Origin: Methylophaga thiooxydans DMS010
GTDB lineage: Bacteria > Pseudomonadota > Gammaproteobacteria > Nitrosococcales > Methylophagaceae
Length of the DNA stretch: 64,000 nucleotides
Direction: 5' to 3'
Assembly: GCF_000156355.1 (NCBI RefSeq)
Contig: NZ_GG657899.1
Span: 175,910 to 239,909, forward strand
Shown here: piece after piece, positions 45,739 through 54,597 of the stretch
Layout: every line of letters starts with the position of its first letter
Numbering within the stretch: the first letter of the stretch is position 1
Notes under the pieces: generated by a model
The model's input: the letters and a program-made list of their open reading frames with translations, nothing else
Told to the model about the DNA's origin: nothing
The model's database searches: none
Translations under genes and position numbers: made by a program

Positions 45739-46350
45739 TTAACTTTGCTTTAATGTGAGCAAAAGCGCTGGAATATCAATAATCTGATAATCACCTTCAG
45801 TGATAACGCCTCGACGCCAACTAGGCTGTGACTGCTGATCGAGCCAATTGATGCTATCGGCCTGATAGGTGATGATGTGTTGTATATGATGGCAAGCAAT
45901 GCCCCAGCGATGATCATCAATAAGAACAATATAATTCGCTTGTATAGGCTTCAACCGGGTTTCTGTCTGGAGCAAGTGACGAATATCAATAACCTGACTA
46001 GTTTGTGGCTGGTTGATAACGCTAAGTTGCCAACTAGGCTTTTCCGGCAGCACGTTCAGACCTTGCTGAGGCCAGCGTACAATATTATTAACTTCGGAGA
46101 CGGGCACGGCTAAGTTAAGCCCGTCAATATCACAAAGTAAGACTCTGAGGTTTTCCGGCTGTTCGTCAACCTCTGATAGTGGCGTCTCATTAACCATTTC
46201 AGGCTGTGCCGCTGAGTCATTTGAAGGTATTTCCGTTATGACTGATTCTGTGGCTGATGTGGCTTCAGTTGTCGTGGCCGGCGTTGTCAACATGTCGTCG
46301 AAGTAGGCACTCAACGCCTGACTTTGTTCGTGGATTGGTTTATTAGCCAT
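45739..46350 (-). CDS. parP: ParP-like CheW-domain protein
   Basis: The 203-residue protein has an N-terminal segment with ALSAYFDDML (12-21), a Thr/Ser/Glu-rich linker (about 22-65) and a C-terminal CheW-like domain (about 68-200, with VSEVNNIVRW and GVITEGDYQIIDIPALL). In Vibrio, ParP binds CheA and the array through this domain and ties it to ParC at the pole. The eight-base overlap with the ParA-type gene upstream and the position before cheW are as in Vibrio and Pseudomonas, which supports the name. Confidence 0.85.
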   Translation of the reverse strand: MANKPIHEQSQALSAYFDDMLTTPATTTEATSATESVITEIPSNDSAAQPEMVNETPLSEVDEQPENLRVLLCDIDGLNLAVPVSEVNNIVRWPQQGLNVLPEKPSWQLSVINQPQTSQVIDIRHLLQTETRLKPIQANYIVLIDDHRWGIACHHIQHIITYQADSINWLDQQSQPSWRRGVITEGDYQIIDIPALLLTLKQS

Positions 46351-47131
46351 GAGAAAACTTAGCTTGAGGCTGTATTAACTCGGTTAGTAGTTGCTGGTAT
46401 GCCTGACTGCCTTCTGCATTGATATTCATTTCAGGCAGTGGCATGCCCAGTTTGCTGGCTTCACGGAACGATGGATCAACGGGCACCACATGATCCCAGA
46501 CGTGTTTTCCATACTGCTGATAGAGCTGTTGTAAACAATCATTCGCAGCTTTTGTTCGATTATCGTGCATAGTTGGCACGATCAGGTAGGGTAGCTCAGT
46601 GTGACGTGAATGGTTGATCATCGAGACGGTGTGCAACATATGCTCGAGGCCTTTCAGTGACAAGAACTCGGTCTGAACCGGAATCAGCAATTTATCGCAG
46701 GCTGCCAGAGCATTAATCATCAACACGCCAAGCATCGGTGGGCAATCAATAAACACGTGCTGGAATCGATCCTTAAAGAAGCTTAATGTTTTGCGAATAA
46801 TCAATCCTTTGCCTTGTTGCGCCCCAAGTTGGCGATCAAGTGTTGCCATTGCCGTTGATGCGGGCAATAAGAACAAATTGTCATGTCTCGTTTTTTTCAG
46901 ACTCTGGAATATCGCGTCCTTAGGTGTGTTGTCGAGCTTCTGAAACAAAGTGTAGATGCTGGTTTCTATGACATCCGGGTCATAGCCGAGGTAAGTGGTG
47001 AGTGAGCCATGCGGATCCAGATCAAGAATTAAGGTTGATTCGCCACGCTGTGCCAGTAAGCTCGCTAAAGAGATCACGGTTGTGGTTTTGGCGACCCCGC
47101 CTTTTTGATTACATATCGCCCAAACAGTCAT
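46343..47131 (-). CDS. parC: ParC-like ParA-family ATPase for chemotaxis array placement
   Basis: The 262-residue protein is a MinD/ParA-type ATPase with a deviant Walker A KGGVAKT (10-16), the switch region LDLDPHGSLTTYLG (36-49) and DCPPMLG in the Walker B region. In this operon position, between motD and the CheW-like gene, the homologues (ParC of Vibrio, PpfA-like in other species) bring chemotaxis arrays to the cell pole or to daughter cells. It is not a chromosome-partition gene: there is no parB next to it. Confidence 0.88.
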   Translation of the reverse strand: MTVWAICNQKGGVAKTTTVISLASLLAQRGESTLILDLDPHGSLTTYLGYDPDVIETSIYTLFQKLDNTPKDAIFQSLKKTRHDNLFLLPASTAMATLDRQLGAQQGKGLIIRKTLSFFKDRFQHVFIDCPPMLGVLMINALAACDKLLIPVQTEFLSLKGLEHMLHTVSMINHSRHTELPYLIVPTMHDNRTKAANDCLQQLYQQYGKHVWDHVVPVDPSFREASKLGMPLPEMNINAEGSQAYQQLLTELIQPQAKFSHG

Positions 47132-48048
47132 GGCTGAGCCTCAGCTTGTGTGTTTGGTTCGGGGAATTCAATCATACTAATCGGGGGCAGTGAGCTGCTG
47201 TTATCAATGTTATTTTCTGAACTGATGACTTGGCCTGCATTGGTATCAAAAATATCAAGATCACGGCGACTTTTATCGCTACCTAATACGACTAAGACAA
47301 CCCGTCGATTTTTCTGACGTCCTTCTTCGGTTGCATTATCTGCAATGGGTTTGTATTCGCCGTAACCGATGGCCGACATACGATCAGGCTGAATGCCATA
47401 GCGGTCTAATAAATGTACAACGCTGGCGGCACGCGCTGCCGACAATTCCCAGTTCGAGGGAAAACGACTGGTATTAATGGGGTTGTTATCGGTAAAGCCT
47501 TCTACCTGAATGGGATTGGCAGAGGTTTGCAAAATATCAGCGATTTTACCAATGACAGGGACAGCAGCACGTTCCAGTCTGGCTTCACCGCTTTCAAATA
47601 AAACGCGTGACTTGATTTCCAGTTCGAGCCAGTCTTCACCCTGCTTAATGATGACGTCTTCCGTTTCAATCATATCAGCCAACGCACCGCTAAGTTGTTT
47701 TGTTAATTCTTTAATAGTGCGTATATCGTTCTCTGTAGCAGGGGGCGGTCGATGAGGAATTTCTGGTAGATCGATTTTGTAATCGGCTTTTTCTGGCTCT
47801 CCAGGTTCAGCAGTAAGTTTGCCTTCGCCACGGCTGATTTCGCCAATTTGAATTGGATTTTTACTGCGCACAGGATCGGAAAATACCGCTTCGAGGGTAT
47901 CCGATAACACCCGGTATTTTCCTTCATTAACAGAAGAAATTGAGTACATCACAACAAAAAAAGCAAACAATAAGGTGATGAAGTCAGCATAGGATACCAG
48001 CCAACGTTCGTGATTTTCATGTTCTTCATGTTTCTTCCGGCGCGCCAT
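47128..48048 (-). CDS. motD: Flagellar stator protein MotD (MotB family)
   Basis: The 306-residue protein has one membrane helix near the N-terminus (about 19-39) with the proton-binding Asp22 in YADFITLLFAFF, a short plug region, and an OmpA-type peptidoglycan-binding domain (about 140-265) with GFTDNNPINTSRFPSNW. It anchors the stator and forms the ion path with MotC. The position after cheB and motC is that of MotD, the second stator of Pseudomonas; whether another MotAB set exists outside the window is unknown. Confidence 0.93.
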   Translation of the reverse strand: MARRKKHEEHENHERWLVSYADFITLLFAFFVVMYSISSVNEGKYRVLSDTLEAVFSDPVRSKNPIQIGEISRGEGKLTAEPGEPEKADYKIDLPEIPHRPPPATENDIRTIKELTKQLSGALADMIETEDVIIKQGEDWLELEIKSRVLFESGEARLERAAVPVIGKIADILQTSANPIQVEGFTDNNPINTSRFPSNWELSAARAASVVHLLDRYGIQPDRMSAIGYGEYKPIADNATEEGRQKNRRVVLVVLGSDKSRRDLDIFDTNAGQVISSENNIDNSSSLPPISMIEFPEPNTQAEAQP

Positions 48049-48055
48049 AAGCCAC

Positions 48056-48796
48056 TCAGTTCAGGTAGGCCTGAAGACGACTTTCGATATTACGAGGGTT
48101 ATCGCCATCTGCGACTCCAATCAGGCCTTCAATCATCATCATTTGTATGCGACTGCGTTGCGCCACGACAGATTTTAGTTTATTGCCCATCGGCAGAAAT
48201 AACAGATTAGCGAGTGCAACACCGTAAATGGTTGCGACAAAAGCAACAGCAATCCCCGAACCTAGCGATGATGGATCGGCAAGATTACCCATCACATGAA
48301 TTAAGCCCATCACTGCGCCGATAATACCAATCGTGGGGGAGTAGCCACCCATGGCTTCAAATACTTTCGCAGCCTGAATATCGTCACTTTCCTGAATGTC
48401 GAGATCATTCTCCATCACTTCTCGAATCAACTCAGGTTCAGCCCCGTCAGCAATCAGTTGTAAGCCTTTTTGTACAAAAAGGTCGGTTTCATCCATCGCC
48501 ACAGATTCGAGCCGAACCAAGCCTTCACGACGCGCAATTTGATTCCATTCCAGTATTTTTTCTAACACCACACTGGGAGATTGCGAGGGAGGCGTGAAAA
48601 TCCATATCGACATACGCATGGCACGAACAAAAGTATTCATTGGTGTTTGCAGCATGACAGCGCCGAGCGTACCGCCCAGAACAATAAGCATAGCAACAGC
48701 ATTGAGAATGGTATCGAGATGACCACCCTCAAGTTGTTGGCCCAGCAAAATGGCACCAAAACCAACGATCAGGCCGAGAATACTCAGAATATCCAT
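48056..48796 (-). CDS. motC: Flagellar stator protein MotC (MotA family)
   Basis: The 246-residue protein has four membrane helices (about 4-22, 30-47, 150-170 and 180-202) and a cytoplasmic loop between the second and third that contacts FliG. VFEAMGGYSPTIGIIGAVMG (about 144-163) contains the conserved prolines and glycines of MotA. It is spaced two bases from cheB and seven from motD, so the stator pair is made together with the chemotaxis core. Confidence 0.93.
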   Translation of the reverse strand: MDILSILGLIVGFGAILLGQQLEGGHLDTILNAVAMLIVLGGTLGAVMLQTPMNTFVRAMRMSIWIFTPPSQSPSVVLEKILEWNQIARREGLVRLESVAMDETDLFVQKGLQLIADGAEPELIREVMENDLDIQESDDIQAAKVFEAMGGYSPTIGIIGAVMGLIHVMGNLADPSSLGSGIAVAFVATIYGVALANLLFLPMGNKLKSVVAQRSRIQMMMIEGLIGVADGDNPRNIESRLQAYLN

Positions 48797-48798
48797 AA

Positions 48799-49848
48799 TT
48801 AAAGTAGCTCTCCGAGTTGTCGGCCTATCGACGTTAGATCGAGAATTTTATCCGCTAAGCCGGCCTTGGCAATCGCCATAGGCATACCATAAATGGTGCT
48901 CGTTGCTTGATCCTGAGCCCAGATTTCCCCGCCTTTGTTTTTAATGGATTGGCATCCTTCTTTACCATCACTGCCCATACCCGTCAGAATAATGGCGAGC
49001 GTTTTATCACCACAAATAGGCGCGACGGAATTAAACGTCAGATCCACACAAGGCTTATACGTCTGCGCATCATGGCCATCTTCTATGCTCAGATAGAGTC
49101 GTTGCGGCCGGCCTTTCAGCAGCATCTGTTGGCCACCAGGTGCCAGATAGGCTGTACCGGCTTGCAATGATTCACCATTTACGGCCTGTTTGACGTGAAT
49201 CTGGCATTGCGCATCCAGTCGTTCGGCGAATGACGGCGTAAAACTGGCAGGCATATGCTGTACCAACAGGATAGGGCAGGGAAACGATGCCGGTAATACG
49301 GTTAACACTTTCTGTAATGCGACAGGGCCACCTGTTGAAGTCCCGATTAACACCAGATCAGGCTTGTTAATCGGCGCGTTATTACGAGCCGGCGCAGTGG
49401 CTGTTTGTGTGACAATGTCTTGTTGTAACGGTGTTTGTAGACTGGCATGAAAGCCATTGGCTAACTGATAAACACGTTGGCACAATTTTCTCTGTGCTTC
49501 ACTACGATCGCTGGACAAATCTTCAAATCGTTTTGGCAAAAAGTCAGTAGCACCGGCTTCTAATGCATCTAATGTGGTTTTGGCACCTTCCGTAGTCCAT
49601 GTAGATAACATTAAAACGGGGGTGGCACGAAGGGATTTGATTTTGCGTACAGCGGTGATGCCATCCATCACCGGCATTTCCAGGTCCATGGTTACCACAT
49701 CAGGCTTATGAATCTGCAGTTGTTTTAAGGCTTCTTCACCATTATTAGCTGTGGCGACTACTTCCAAGCGAGGATCGGCATCTATAATTTCAGCCAGACG
49801 CTTGCGAAAGAAACTTGAGTCATCAACGATGAGCACCTTAACCGTCAC
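48799..49848 (-). CDS. cheB: Chemotaxis response regulator protein-glutamate methylesterase CheB
   Basis: CheB removes methyl groups from receptor glutamates, giving adaptation. The 349-residue protein has a receiver domain (1-120) with acidic pair Asp9-Asp10, phospho-site Asp55 in TMDLEMPVMDG, a linker, and a C-terminal esterase domain (about 155-349) with the nucleophile serine in GTSTGGP, histidine in QHMP and aspartate in GMGSDG. No cheR is adjacent, so the partner methyltransferase must be encoded elsewhere. Confidence 0.95.
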   Translation of the reverse strand: MTVKVLIVDDSSFFRKRLAEIIDADPRLEVVATANNGEEALKQLQIHKPDVVTMDLEMPVMDGITAVRKIKSLRATPVLMLSTWTTEGAKTTLDALEAGATDFLPKRFEDLSSDRSEAQRKLCQRVYQLANGFHASLQTPLQQDIVTQTATAPARNNAPINKPDLVLIGTSTGGPVALQKVLTVLPASFPCPILLVQHMPASFTPSFAERLDAQCQIHVKQAVNGESLQAGTAYLAPGGQQMLLKGRPQRLYLSIEDGHDAQTYKPCVDLTFNSVAPICGDKTLAIILTGMGSDGKEGCQSIKNKGGEIWAQDQATSTIYGMPMAIAKAGLADKILDLTSIGRQLGELL

Positions 49849-49856
49849 GATATGTC

Positions 49857-51845
49857 CTAGTAACCGCGATTTGCATAGGCTTTCATAAGCTCGGGGAAAT
49901 CAAGAATCAAAGCAATACGGCCGTCACCCGTTATGGTGGCACCTGCCAGTCCTTTTGTACCATGTAATAGAGCACCCAGAGGTTTGATCACCACTTCTTC
50001 CTGACCTAGCAGTTGATCAACAACAAAACCAACTCGCTGTGTGCCGACATTGACGATGACAACATGCTCGATTTCAGGTTTATCTGTTTCGTTGAAATTC
50101 TTTGCCAGCCATTTACGTAAATAAAATAATGGTAGCGCTTTATTGCGAACCATAATCGTTTGTTGACCATCGACGACATTGGTTTTGCTCAAGTCCAGAT
50201 GGAAAATTTCATTGACGTTAACCAGTGGAAACGCAAAAATCTGATCGCCCAACATGACCATAAGCGTAGGCATAATCGCTAAAGTAAGCGGTACTTTGAT
50301 TGATAAAGTGGTGCCGATGCCGATTTCTGATTTGATATCAATCACGCCATTGAGTTTGGATATGCTGGTTTTAACCACATCCATACCCACGCCGCGGCCA
50401 GAGATATCAGAGATTTCCTGTTTCATTGAAAAGCCGGGTGAAAATATCAGAGCAAAACATTCTGATTCAGTCAGTCTTGATGCGTTGTCTTCATCCATCA
50501 TGCCTTTTTCAACGGCTTTACGGCGCAATACTTCTGGGTTCATACCCGCACCATCATCGGTGATCGTCAGCAGAATATGATCACCTTCCTGAGCGGCACC
50601 AAGCACGATGTTACCTTGTCTTGGTTTGCCTGCGGCTTCTCGCACATCAGGCATTTCAACCCCATGGTCGACGGCATTTCTAACTAAATGCACCAGTGGA
50701 TCTGCCAGCGCCTCGACTAGGTTTTTGTCCAGATCGGTTTCTTCACCGCGTAGCTCTAAATTAATATCTTTTTTGAGACTGCGGGCGAGGTCGCGAACAA
50801 CGCGGGGGAAACGGCCGAACACCTTTTTGATAGGCTGCATGCGGGTTTTCATTACCGCACTTTGCAAATCACCTGTCACCACCGTCAAATTATTCACAGC
50901 TTTGGCCATGTCTTCATTTTCGAATGCGGCTTCGAGCGTGTTGATTCGATTTCTTACTAACACCAGCTCACCCACCATATTCATAATTTCATCAAGGCGG
51001 CTGGTATCTACGCGAACACTGGTATCTGCTGTTTGTTTAGCGGGTGCAGCTTTCGGCGCTGTATTGTCTTTTTTGGTTTCAGTATTTGCTGCGGCTGCTG
51101 ATTTTTGAGGTTCGGGCTGTGTTTTTTCAGGCTCAGCCGTTTTCTCTACGATGGGAGCTGCTGTCTGTGCAGGGGAGGTTGATTTAGTTTTACCCTGTAG
51201 TTCATCCAGTAGGGCTTCAAATTCTTCTTCAGTAATATCGTCACTGTCAGACTGTGATGACGCTTTAGCAGGGCTGGCCGCTGCTTTTGTTTCGGAAGCT
51301 ACCTCCTGGCTGCCCGGAGCAGCATTTCCATGCAATTGATCGAGTAATGACTCAAATTCGTCATCTGTGATTTCATCACTATCGGATGGGGCGGATTTAG
51401 ATTCAGTTATCACAGCGGGTTCTGGCTCGGGTTCAGGTGCAGTAAATGCAACCTTATCTGGATTAAGATAGGTGGCTAATTGACTCAAAATGGCAGGATC
51501 GGCAGCGGTAGGGTACTCCCCAGCTTTTAACTCGGAAAACATGCTGTTTAGACTGTCGAGTACCTTCAGAAAGGTATCCATCATGTCGGCGTCGACAACT
51601 CTTTCCCCCTGCCGAAGCAGGTTAAAAACATCTTCACCCTTGTGGCACAAGGCCACCATGGCATCAAGGCTTAAAAAGCCGGCTCCCCCTTTAATGGTGT
51701 GGAAGCCGCGAAAGATGGCGTTGAGTAAATCAGCATCCTGTGGCTGGTTTTCCAGCTCGACCAATTGCTCATTCAGGCCTTCTAAAATTTCTTCCGCTTC
51801 GACTAGAAAGTCCTGCAGGATTTCGTCATCTGTATCCAGCGTCAT
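49857..51845 (-). CDS. cheA: Chemotaxis histidine kinase CheA
   Basis: The 662-residue kinase has an N-terminal phosphotransfer domain (1-130) with His49 in FHTIKGGAGF, a long disordered region (130-280), dimerisation (about 280-345), ATPase (about 350-525, with HLVRNAVDHGVE and GRGVGMDVV) and CheW-like (about 530-660) domains. A folded P2 domain is not evident; in its place are two copies of a short motif, DEITDDEFESLLDQLHG (157-173) and DDITEEEFEALLDELQG (202-218). These resemble the CheY-binding tails of CheZ and FliM and are probable CheY or CheB docking sites. It is eleven bases from cheZ and eight from cheB. Confidence 0.95.
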   Translation of the reverse strand: MTLDTDDEILQDFLVEAEEILEGLNEQLVELENQPQDADLLNAIFRGFHTIKGGAGFLSLDAMVALCHKGEDVFNLLRQGERVVDADMMDTFLKVLDSLNSMFSELKAGEYPTAADPAILSQLATYLNPDKVAFTAPEPEPEPAVITESKSAPSDSDEITDDEFESLLDQLHGNAAPGSQEVASETKAAASPAKASSQSDSDDITEEEFEALLDELQGKTKSTSPAQTAAPIVEKTAEPEKTQPEPQKSAAAANTETKKDNTAPKAAPAKQTADTSVRVDTSRLDEIMNMVGELVLVRNRINTLEAAFENEDMAKAVNNLTVVTGDLQSAVMKTRMQPIKKVFGRFPRVVRDLARSLKKDINLELRGEETDLDKNLVEALADPLVHLVRNAVDHGVEMPDVREAAGKPRQGNIVLGAAQEGDHILLTITDDGAGMNPEVLRRKAVEKGMMDEDNASRLTESECFALIFSPGFSMKQEISDISGRGVGMDVVKTSISKLNGVIDIKSEIGIGTTLSIKVPLTLAIMPTLMVMLGDQIFAFPLVNVNEIFHLDLSKTNVVDGQQTIMVRNKALPLFYLRKWLAKNFNETDKPEIEHVVIVNVGTQRVGFVVDQLLGQEEVVIKPLGALLHGTKGLAGATITGDGRIALILDFPELMKAYANRGY

Positions 51846-51856
51846 GCATTACATCC

Positions 51857-52591
51857 TCAGAAACCGAGGCTAGATAACAAGTCATCCACATCGTCTTGGT
51901 TATTCACCACGTTATGTTTGTCCTGTGAATTTATCTGCGGGCCTTCGGCTTTAATAGGGTCAACTTTTTCTTTTTTAGCTTCAGCTGTCTGCTGCTTACC
52001 GGCTACCTTGACCAGCTGCACCAGATTTCTTTCCACTTCTTCTACCAAGGCAATAACTTGACGAATAACTTGTCCGGTTAAGTCCTGGAAGCCCTGAGCT
52101 AACGTCATTTCCGACAGATTTGCATGCACCTGATCGGCATGTTGCTTGACGGTAGGTAAATAAGCTTCGATTTCTTTAACCAGAACTCGGAACTCATCCG
52201 CCGTCATTTCTTTATTGCGGAAACGCTGCCAACTCTCATCTATCTTTTCGGCAGTTTCGCGGAGTTCTTGAGCCAAAGGTAAGGTGTTATCGATATACCC
52301 CAAGGTTTTGTGGGCGGCTTCTTCTGTTGTGGTGATGACGTAGTTCAGACGCTCACGGGTGTCGGGCATATCGTTTTGTGCCATATCGACTAGACGCGAG
52401 TCGATATTGAAATTATTCAGTGCTTCATGCAACTCCCGTGTGAGTTTGCCTACTTCCTGAAATAATTCATTTTCGTGTGATTGGGTGAGGATAGTGAGTT
52501 GCTGGTGAACCGCAGTCTCATTGTTTGCTTCTAGCGCATCGATGAGTGCATGGGCAGCGTCTAGCTGCAGCTGTTTATTATGCGAAGCCAT
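51857..52591 (-). CDS. cheZ: CheY-P phosphatase CheZ
   Basis: CheZ speeds dephosphorylation of CheY. The 244-residue protein is mostly helical, a long four-helix bundle (about 30-205) with the active-site segment QGFQDLTGQVIRQVI (about 169-183), a disordered linker (about 205-232) and the C-terminal CheY-binding peptide DDVDDLLSSLGF (233-244), almost the same as in E. coli. It follows cheY by eleven bases. Confidence 0.95.
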   Translation of the reverse strand: MASHNKQLQLDAAHALIDALEANNETAVHQQLTILTQSHENELFQEVGKLTRELHEALNNFNIDSRLVDMAQNDMPDTRERLNYVITTTEEAAHKTLGYIDNTLPLAQELRETAEKIDESWQRFRNKEMTADEFRVLVKEIEAYLPTVKQHADQVHANLSEMTLAQGFQDLTGQVIRQVIALVEEVERNLVQLVKVAGKQQTAEAKKEKVDPIKAEGPQINSQDKHNVVNNQDDVDDLLSSLGF

Positions 52592-52602
52592 AACGTTGTC
52601 CC

Positions 52603-52989
52603 TTAAGCGTTGAGTCGTTCAAAAATCTTTTCGATTTTTTCCTTCAAAGTCGCGGCAGTGAATGGTTTGACAATGTAACCATTTACCCCGGCTTGGGCAG
52701 CTTCGATAATCTGTTCACGTTTGGTTTCGGCCGTTACCATTAGTACCGGAAGTGTCGCCAGCTTTTCATCTGCACGTACTGTTTTCAGCAAATCGATACC
52801 TTGCATACCGGGCATGTTCCAGTCGGTAATCAGAAAGTCGATACCACCAGCTTCCAGAATGGGGAGTGCTGTGATGCCATCATCAGCTTCCAGCGTATTA
52901 TTAAAGCCCAAATCACGTAACAGGTTCTTTATAATCCGTCGCATTGTGGAAAAGTCATCCACAATCAGGATCTTCATATTTTTATCCAA
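52603..52989 (-). CDS. cheY: Chemotaxis response regulator CheY
   Basis: CheY-P binds FliM and changes motor rotation. The 128-residue receiver has the acidic pair Asp11-Asp12, phospho-site Asp56 in ITDWNMPG, Thr in VTAE and Lys in VKPFT. The TTG at 52989 is chosen as the start: GGAGG lies six bases upstream, and the resulting N-terminus ([12 protein letters not shown]) matches the Vibrio/Shewanella form. An ATG four codons later is the alternative. The start is 16 bases after the fliA stop. Confidence 0.95.
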   Translation of the reverse strand: MDKNMKILIVDDFSTMRRIIKNLLRDLGFNNTLEADDGITALPILEAGGIDFLITDWNMPGMQGIDLLKTVRADEKLATLPVLMVTAETKREQIIEAAQAGVNGYIVKPFTAATLKEKIEKIFERLNA

Positions 52990-53005
52990 GTCTAACCTCC
53001 AATTT

Positions 53006-53728
53006 TCACATAACCCAATCACGAAGTTTGGATCGAAGCCTGATCACAGTCTGACTGTGAATCTGGCTGACTCTCGACTCACTGACACCGAGAACTTCTC
53101 CAATCTCTTTCAAATTCAGCTCATCATTATAGTACAGGCTCATCAGCAATCGCTCGCGTTCAGGCAGACTATCAATCGCCCGAACCATGGCTTGTTGGAA
53201 GTCATCTTGCTGTACTTCCTCCTCGGGAGCGGCAGGACCTGATGATATCGGGCGGGCATGGACTTCGTCATTATCGCTGAACTCGTCCAAACTAAATAAC
53301 TGATGACCAGTTGAATCTTGTAGTTGTTGATGATATTCGCTGATATCCAGTCCCATTGCCTGTGCGACTTCAGCATCGCTGGCATTCCGACCTTTTTGTT
53401 GCTCTATTACCTGCATGGTGCTTGATATTTCACGGGCTTTTCGATGAACCGAACGTGGCGCCCAGTCATTACGACGAATTTCATCCAGCATTGCACCGCG
53501 AATGCGAATGCCAGCATAGGTTTCAAAGCTGGCGCCCTGAGAAGAATCAAACTGATGAGATGCGTCGAGCAGACCGATCATACCTGCCTGTATTAAGTCC
53601 TCGACATCGACAGATGCAGGGAGGCGGGCAATCAGGTGATAGGCAATACGTTTTACCAGCGCGGCGTTTTGTTCGACCAGCTCGCTTTTTGATTGCCCAG
53701 ATGTATACATAGCAGCTCGGCTATTCAT
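53006..53728 (-). CDS. fliA: Flagellar sigma factor FliA (sigma-28)
   Basis: FliA directs transcription of late flagellar and chemotaxis genes. The 240-residue protein has region 2 (about 18-95, with [20 protein letters not shown] and [12 protein letters not shown]), region 3 (about 100-160) and region 4 (about 180-240, with [19 protein letters not shown]). The ATG at 53728 overlaps the flhG stop (ATGA). An ATG six codons later is possible. Its activity should be held by FlgM, which is not in the window. Confidence 0.96.
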   Translation of the reverse strand: MNSRAAMYTSGQSKSELVEQNAALVKRIAYHLIARLPASVDVEDLIQAGMIGLLDASHQFDSSQGASFETYAGIRIRGAMLDEIRRNDWAPRSVHRKAREISSTMQVIEQQKGRNASDAEVAQAMGLDISEYHQQLQDSTGHQLFSLDEFSDNDEVHARPISSGPAAPEEEVQQDDFQQAMVRAIDSLPERERLLMSLYYNDELNLKEIGEVLGVSESRVSQIHSQTVIRLRSKLRDWVM

Positions 53729-54597
53729 GCCATTTCCATACTCGCTTGTATGAGTCTTTCTACAAAAAATTCCATATGACCACGAGGTTGTTTCTGCACC
53801 GGCCAGTATTCTACTTTTTTTGCTAGATGGGCAAAGGCCGTGGCTGACTTACTGCGGGGAAATGCTTCGACAACGCTGCGTTGCTTTTTGACGGCGCGAC
53901 GCAAGTCTTCATCAAACGGCACGATGCCCATAAAATCCAGGGTTACGTCTAAAAAACGATCACAGACTAATGAGATCTTGTCGAATAACTCACGACCTTC
54001 CTGAACACTTCGACTCATATTGGCGACGACATGGAAACGTTCAACACCGTACTCACGACTGAGCAGTTTAATCAAAGCGTATGCATCAGTGATGGAGGCG
54101 GGTTCATCACAGACCACGATGACAACTTCTTGGGCGGCGCGACTGAAACTAACTACGCTGTCAGCAATACCAGCCGCACTATCGATTAATAACACATCGA
54201 TATGCTGGTCCATTTCGCTAAATGCCTGAATCATGCCTGCGTGTTCTGCACTGCTGAGTTCAGCCATTTTCTGAACGCCTGACGCGGCCGGGATAATTTT
54301 CAGACCAGAAGGGCCTTCAACGATGATTTCTCTGAGGGATTTGCTGCCATCGAGTACATGCAACAAATTGAATTGTGGGTGGAGTCCCAACATGACATCA
54401 ATGTTGGCTAATCCCAGATCAGCATCAAGCAACACCACTTCTTTGCCTTGCGCGGCGAGCGCAACACCCAGATTAACCGTGACATTGGTTTTACCGACAC
54501 CACCTTTACCACTTGCCACAGCAATCACTTTGACTGGGCGAGGGGGATTAGCTTGTCGTCTCAGGCCGGCGGCCTGATCGTGGGAATTTTCAGCCAT
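53725..54597 (-). CDS. flhG: Flagellar number regulator FlhG (FleN)
   Basis: FlhG is a MinD-like ATPase that limits the number of polar flagella. The 290-residue protein has the deviant Walker A GKGGVGKT (30-37), a switch region LLDADLGLANIDVMLG and LLIDSAAGI in the Walker B region, and a C-terminal amphipathic helix. A short N-terminal stretch before the ATPase contains the DQAAGLRR segment that activates FlhF GTPase in homologues. The ATG at 54597 lies inside the flhF 3' end (eight-base overlap), after GGAGG. Confidence 0.95.
   Translation of the reverse strand: MAENSHDQAAGLRRQANPPRPVKVIAVASGKGGVGKTNVTVNLGVALAAQGKEVVLLDADLGLANIDVMLGLHPQFNLLHVLDGSKSLREIIVEGPSGLKIIPAASGVQKMAELSSAEHAGMIQAFSEMDQHIDVLLIDSAAGIADSVVSFSRAAQEVVIVVCDEPASITDAYALIKLLSREYGVERFHVVANMSRSVQEGRELFDKISLVCDRFLDVTLDFMGIVPFDEDLRRAVKKQRSVVEAFPRSKSATAFAHLAKKVEYWPVQKQPRGHMEFFVERLIQASMEMA

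Noticed and set aside
46343-47131. ParA-type gene as a plasmid or chromosome partition system
   Set aside because: No parB or parS-like repeats are present, and the position within the chemotaxis operon matches ParC.
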